Below are positions 62,426 through 64,000 of a DNA stretch of 64,000 nt, piece after piece. The DNA is from Clostridium sp. AWRP. GTDB lineage: Bacteria > Bacillota > Clostridia > Clostridiales > Clostridiaceae. Position 1 is the stretch's first letter. Each line of letters starts with the position of its first letter. The notes beneath the pieces are model-generated. The model saw only the letters and a list, made by a program, of their open reading frames with translations. It was not told the DNA's origin and searched no databases. The stretch spans positions 2,604,001-2,668,000 of the forward strand of contig NZ_CP029758.2 in the NCBI RefSeq assembly GCF_004006395.2, written 5' to 3'. The translations under genes and the position numbers were made by a program.

Positions 62426-63373
62426 TTACCAATTTATAGTCTCAGCAACTTCAGCTTTAGGGTCTAAATTTACATCTTTTAAAGCCCACTTTTTAAATTC
62501 CTGATACCCTGTTCTATCTACTATATATCCTATATGTTCTTTTCCACCAGGAGCATTTTTGTTTATATATTTATCTATATATTCATAGGTATTTAAAATT
62601 ATCTTCACAATGCTATCTTCATCTATCCATTTAATGAAATCCTGACCTAATCTTGGATTTTTCTTTCCCGTTCTACCCAGGATAGTTAATTTAAAATACT
62701 TCTTATTGCTTCTTGTCCATGCCCCCATTGGGCATTTGTCCACACATTCACCACAACCTATACACTTTTTATCATCTCTTAGGACCTTAAAATTTTCAAA
62801 TTTGAGTGCATCTGCAGATCTTAGTTTACAATTTTTAACACAAGCTTTACAGCCCACACATCTATAACTTTCATACTGCGGTTCTGTCATTCCTATAATT
62901 CCAAAATCATGCATTCTTACTTTTGCACAATCATTTGGACATCCAGTTAATGCTACTTTTACATGGTAGTCATTTGGAAATATAACTTTTTCTATTCTCT
63001 TTGCAAAAGCAGTTGTATCATAATTTGCAAAAGGACAGACTTTATTTCCTATACAAGCAGTAACATTTCTTGTTCCTGATGCTGAATATCCATTTTTAGG
63101 ATCAGTTTGATTTATTTCAAGACCTTCTATAACAGGTTGTATCATCTCATTTATCTCAGGAATGTTTTTCATATCAATACCAGGTACTTCAAAGCCCTGT
63201 CTTGTAGTAATATTAATTGTTCCATTTCCATATTGCTGTGCAACCTTTTGAATTATTTCAAAATATTTTGCTTCGATATATCCACCTGGTACCCTAATCC
63301 TTATGGCCGTCTTTCCTCTTTCCTTAGTCACTCTAAATGCATTCTTTTTTAGAACTTTTGTATTAATATCCAT
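62426..63373 (-). CDS. asrC: Sulfite/nitrite reductase, AsrC type
   Basis: A 315-residue siroheme-Fe-S enzyme. The siroheme 4Fe-4S ligands are in TACIGNKVCPFANYD and ALTGCPNDCAKVRMHDFG. Between them and the C-terminus two ferredoxin motifs (CVGCKACVKNC, CIGCGECVDKCPMG) are inserted, as in anaerobic sulfite reductase subunit C. The six-electron chemistry works on sulfite or nitrite. In this operon, next to nitrate reductase and NarK, nitrite-to-ammonia reduction is a reasonable alternative to sulfite. GGAGG precedes ATG 63373. Confidence 0.87.
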   Translation of the reverse strand: MDINTKVLKKNAFRVTKERGKTAIRIRVPGGYIEAKYFEIIQKVAQQYGNGTINITTRQGFEVPGIDMKNIPEINEMIQPVIEGLEINQTDPKNGYSASGTRNVTACIGNKVCPFANYDTTAFAKRIEKVIFPNDYHVKVALTGCPNDCAKVRMHDFGIIGMTEPQYESYRCVGCKACVKNCKLRSADALKFENFKVLRDDKKCIGCGECVDKCPMGAWTRSNKKYFKLTILGRTGKKNPRLGQDFIKWIDEDSIVKIILNTYEYIDKYINKNAPGGKEHIGYIVDRTGYQEFKKWALKDVNLDPKAEVAETINW

Positions 63374-63388
63374 AATCGTCCTCCTTTT

Positions 63389-64000
63389 TTAATCCATTAA
63401 AAGTTTAGCTTTAACATAATTAAATACCGGACCGTCAAGGCAAATATATGTATCGTCCATTTTACAATGACCACATTTTCCTAAACCACAGCACATCTTT
63501 CTTTCATAAGAAACCCAAATATTTTCCTCTTTAATTCCCCTCTTCAAAAATTCTGCTATAGTAAATTTAAGCATTATTGGAGGACCTACTACTACTATCT
63601 GAGCTTCTTCCACATTATTTATATTTAAATCTTTAATATAAGTAGTAATTAAACCTACATTCCCACCATAACCTTCACAAGCCTTGTCCACTGTTAAAGT
63701 AACACCAACATTTTTTCTCCATTCTTCTATATTCTTTTTAAACAATATATCCTCTGGTGACTTAAATCCCATTAAAACATTAAAATTTGTAACTTCATTT
63801 CTATTATCAGCAAAGTAATCTATAATACCTTTTACCGGTGCTAGCCCAGTTCCTCCTGCAGCTACAATAAGTTCTTTTCCCTTGTATGTCTCTAAGTCAA
63901 AACCGTTTCCATAAGGTCCCCTCATAAATAGAGTATCTCCTACAAAAAAAGTATGAATGACATCTGTAACTACTCCCACACGTCTTATAGTTAAACCTAT
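63389..64000 (-). CDS. asrB: AsrB-type NAD(P)H flavoprotein subunit, N-terminus outside window
   Basis: Residues visible from the right edge run IGLTIRRVGVVTDVIHTFF in frame to the stop at 63389, so the true start is beyond 64000 and the GTG at 63979 is internal. Features are the FAD loop MRGPYGNGF, the NAD-binding AAGGTGLAPVKG and the 2Fe-2S-type cysteines in CCGLGKCGHC with YICLDGPVF. This matches AsrB, which feeds electrons to AsrC 16 bases downstream. Confidence 0.88.
   Translation of the reverse strand: MGLTIRRVGVVTDVIHTFFVGDTLFMRGPYGNGFDLETYKGKELIVAAGGTGLAPVKGIIDYFADNRNEVTNFNVLMGFKSPEDILFKKNIEEWRKNVGVTLTVDKACEGYGGNVGLITTYIKDLNINNVEEAQIVVVGPPIMLKFTIAEFLKRGIKEENIWVSYERKMCCGLGKCGHCKMDDTYICLDGPVFNYVKAKLLMD

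Overview
The window is low-GC DNA from a Firmicute of class Clostridia. The gene set fits a solvent-forming acetogen of the Clostridium ljungdahlii / C. autoethanogenum group. It includes a zinc 2,3-butanediol dehydrogenase beside a sigma-54 acetoin-type activator, an iron alcohol dehydrogenase, a ferredoxin-linked nitrate reductase operon, an AsrC-type sulfite reductase, and T-box, fluoride and THF riboswitches. The species assignment is from memory of these proteins and gene order; no search was run. I saw no rRNA or tRNA gene.

Layout. 1-2276: minus-strand operon of a NifH-like reductase and two nitrogenase component-1-like proteins, the last cut by the window edge. 2947-4506: a very AT-rich membrane glycosyltransferase-like gene. 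4736-8075: sensor kinase, response regulator and ABC transporter of the peptide-antibiotic resistance type. 8097-13187: an operon resembling E. coli yegTUVW (PfkB kinase, NCS1 permease, ADP-ribosylglycohydrolase, GntR regulator) with a divergent nicotinamidase, and a 41-codon membrane peptide at its end. 13190-15320: a decayed accessory patch holding two copies of a repeat element, a frameshifted HEFGH metalloprotease, a two-repeat CRISPR remnant and a twice-broken Rpn nuclease gene. 15638-19446: a Tyr-type T-box with two terminator modules before an SSS symporter, facing a flavin dehydrogenase under a Leu-type T-box.

19705-23626: a secreted 3D-domain protein, RocB and 2,3-butanediol dehydrogenase. 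23816-30164: the sigma-54 activator, a ClC exchanger and an ABC-2 exporter pair. 30217-37894: MarR / RND pump / adaptor operon and a VIT-vWA protein. 38264-39214: fluoride riboswitch with two crcB genes. 39391-40920: an IS256-family element. 41082-46764: mnmA, iscS, a Cys-rich small protein, a THF riboswitch with a folate transporter, and ilvB under an Ile T-box. 47352-50659: two near-identical amino-acid permeases. 51278-57177: a MetH-activation-like protein, iron alcohol dehydrogenase, topB, another repeat copy, luxS and a YtqB-type methylase. 57313-64000: the nitrate/nitrite operon, read leftward, entered from beyond the right edge.

The most unusual structure is a dispersed element of about 135 bp (four copies: 2386-2506, 13227-13469, 14580-14713, 55573-55707). 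It has conserved core segments and variable stems, as expected of a structured RNA or a small transposon. One copy sits inside the Rpn gene between two GATAAA hexamers, and removing it restores the local reading frame exactly.
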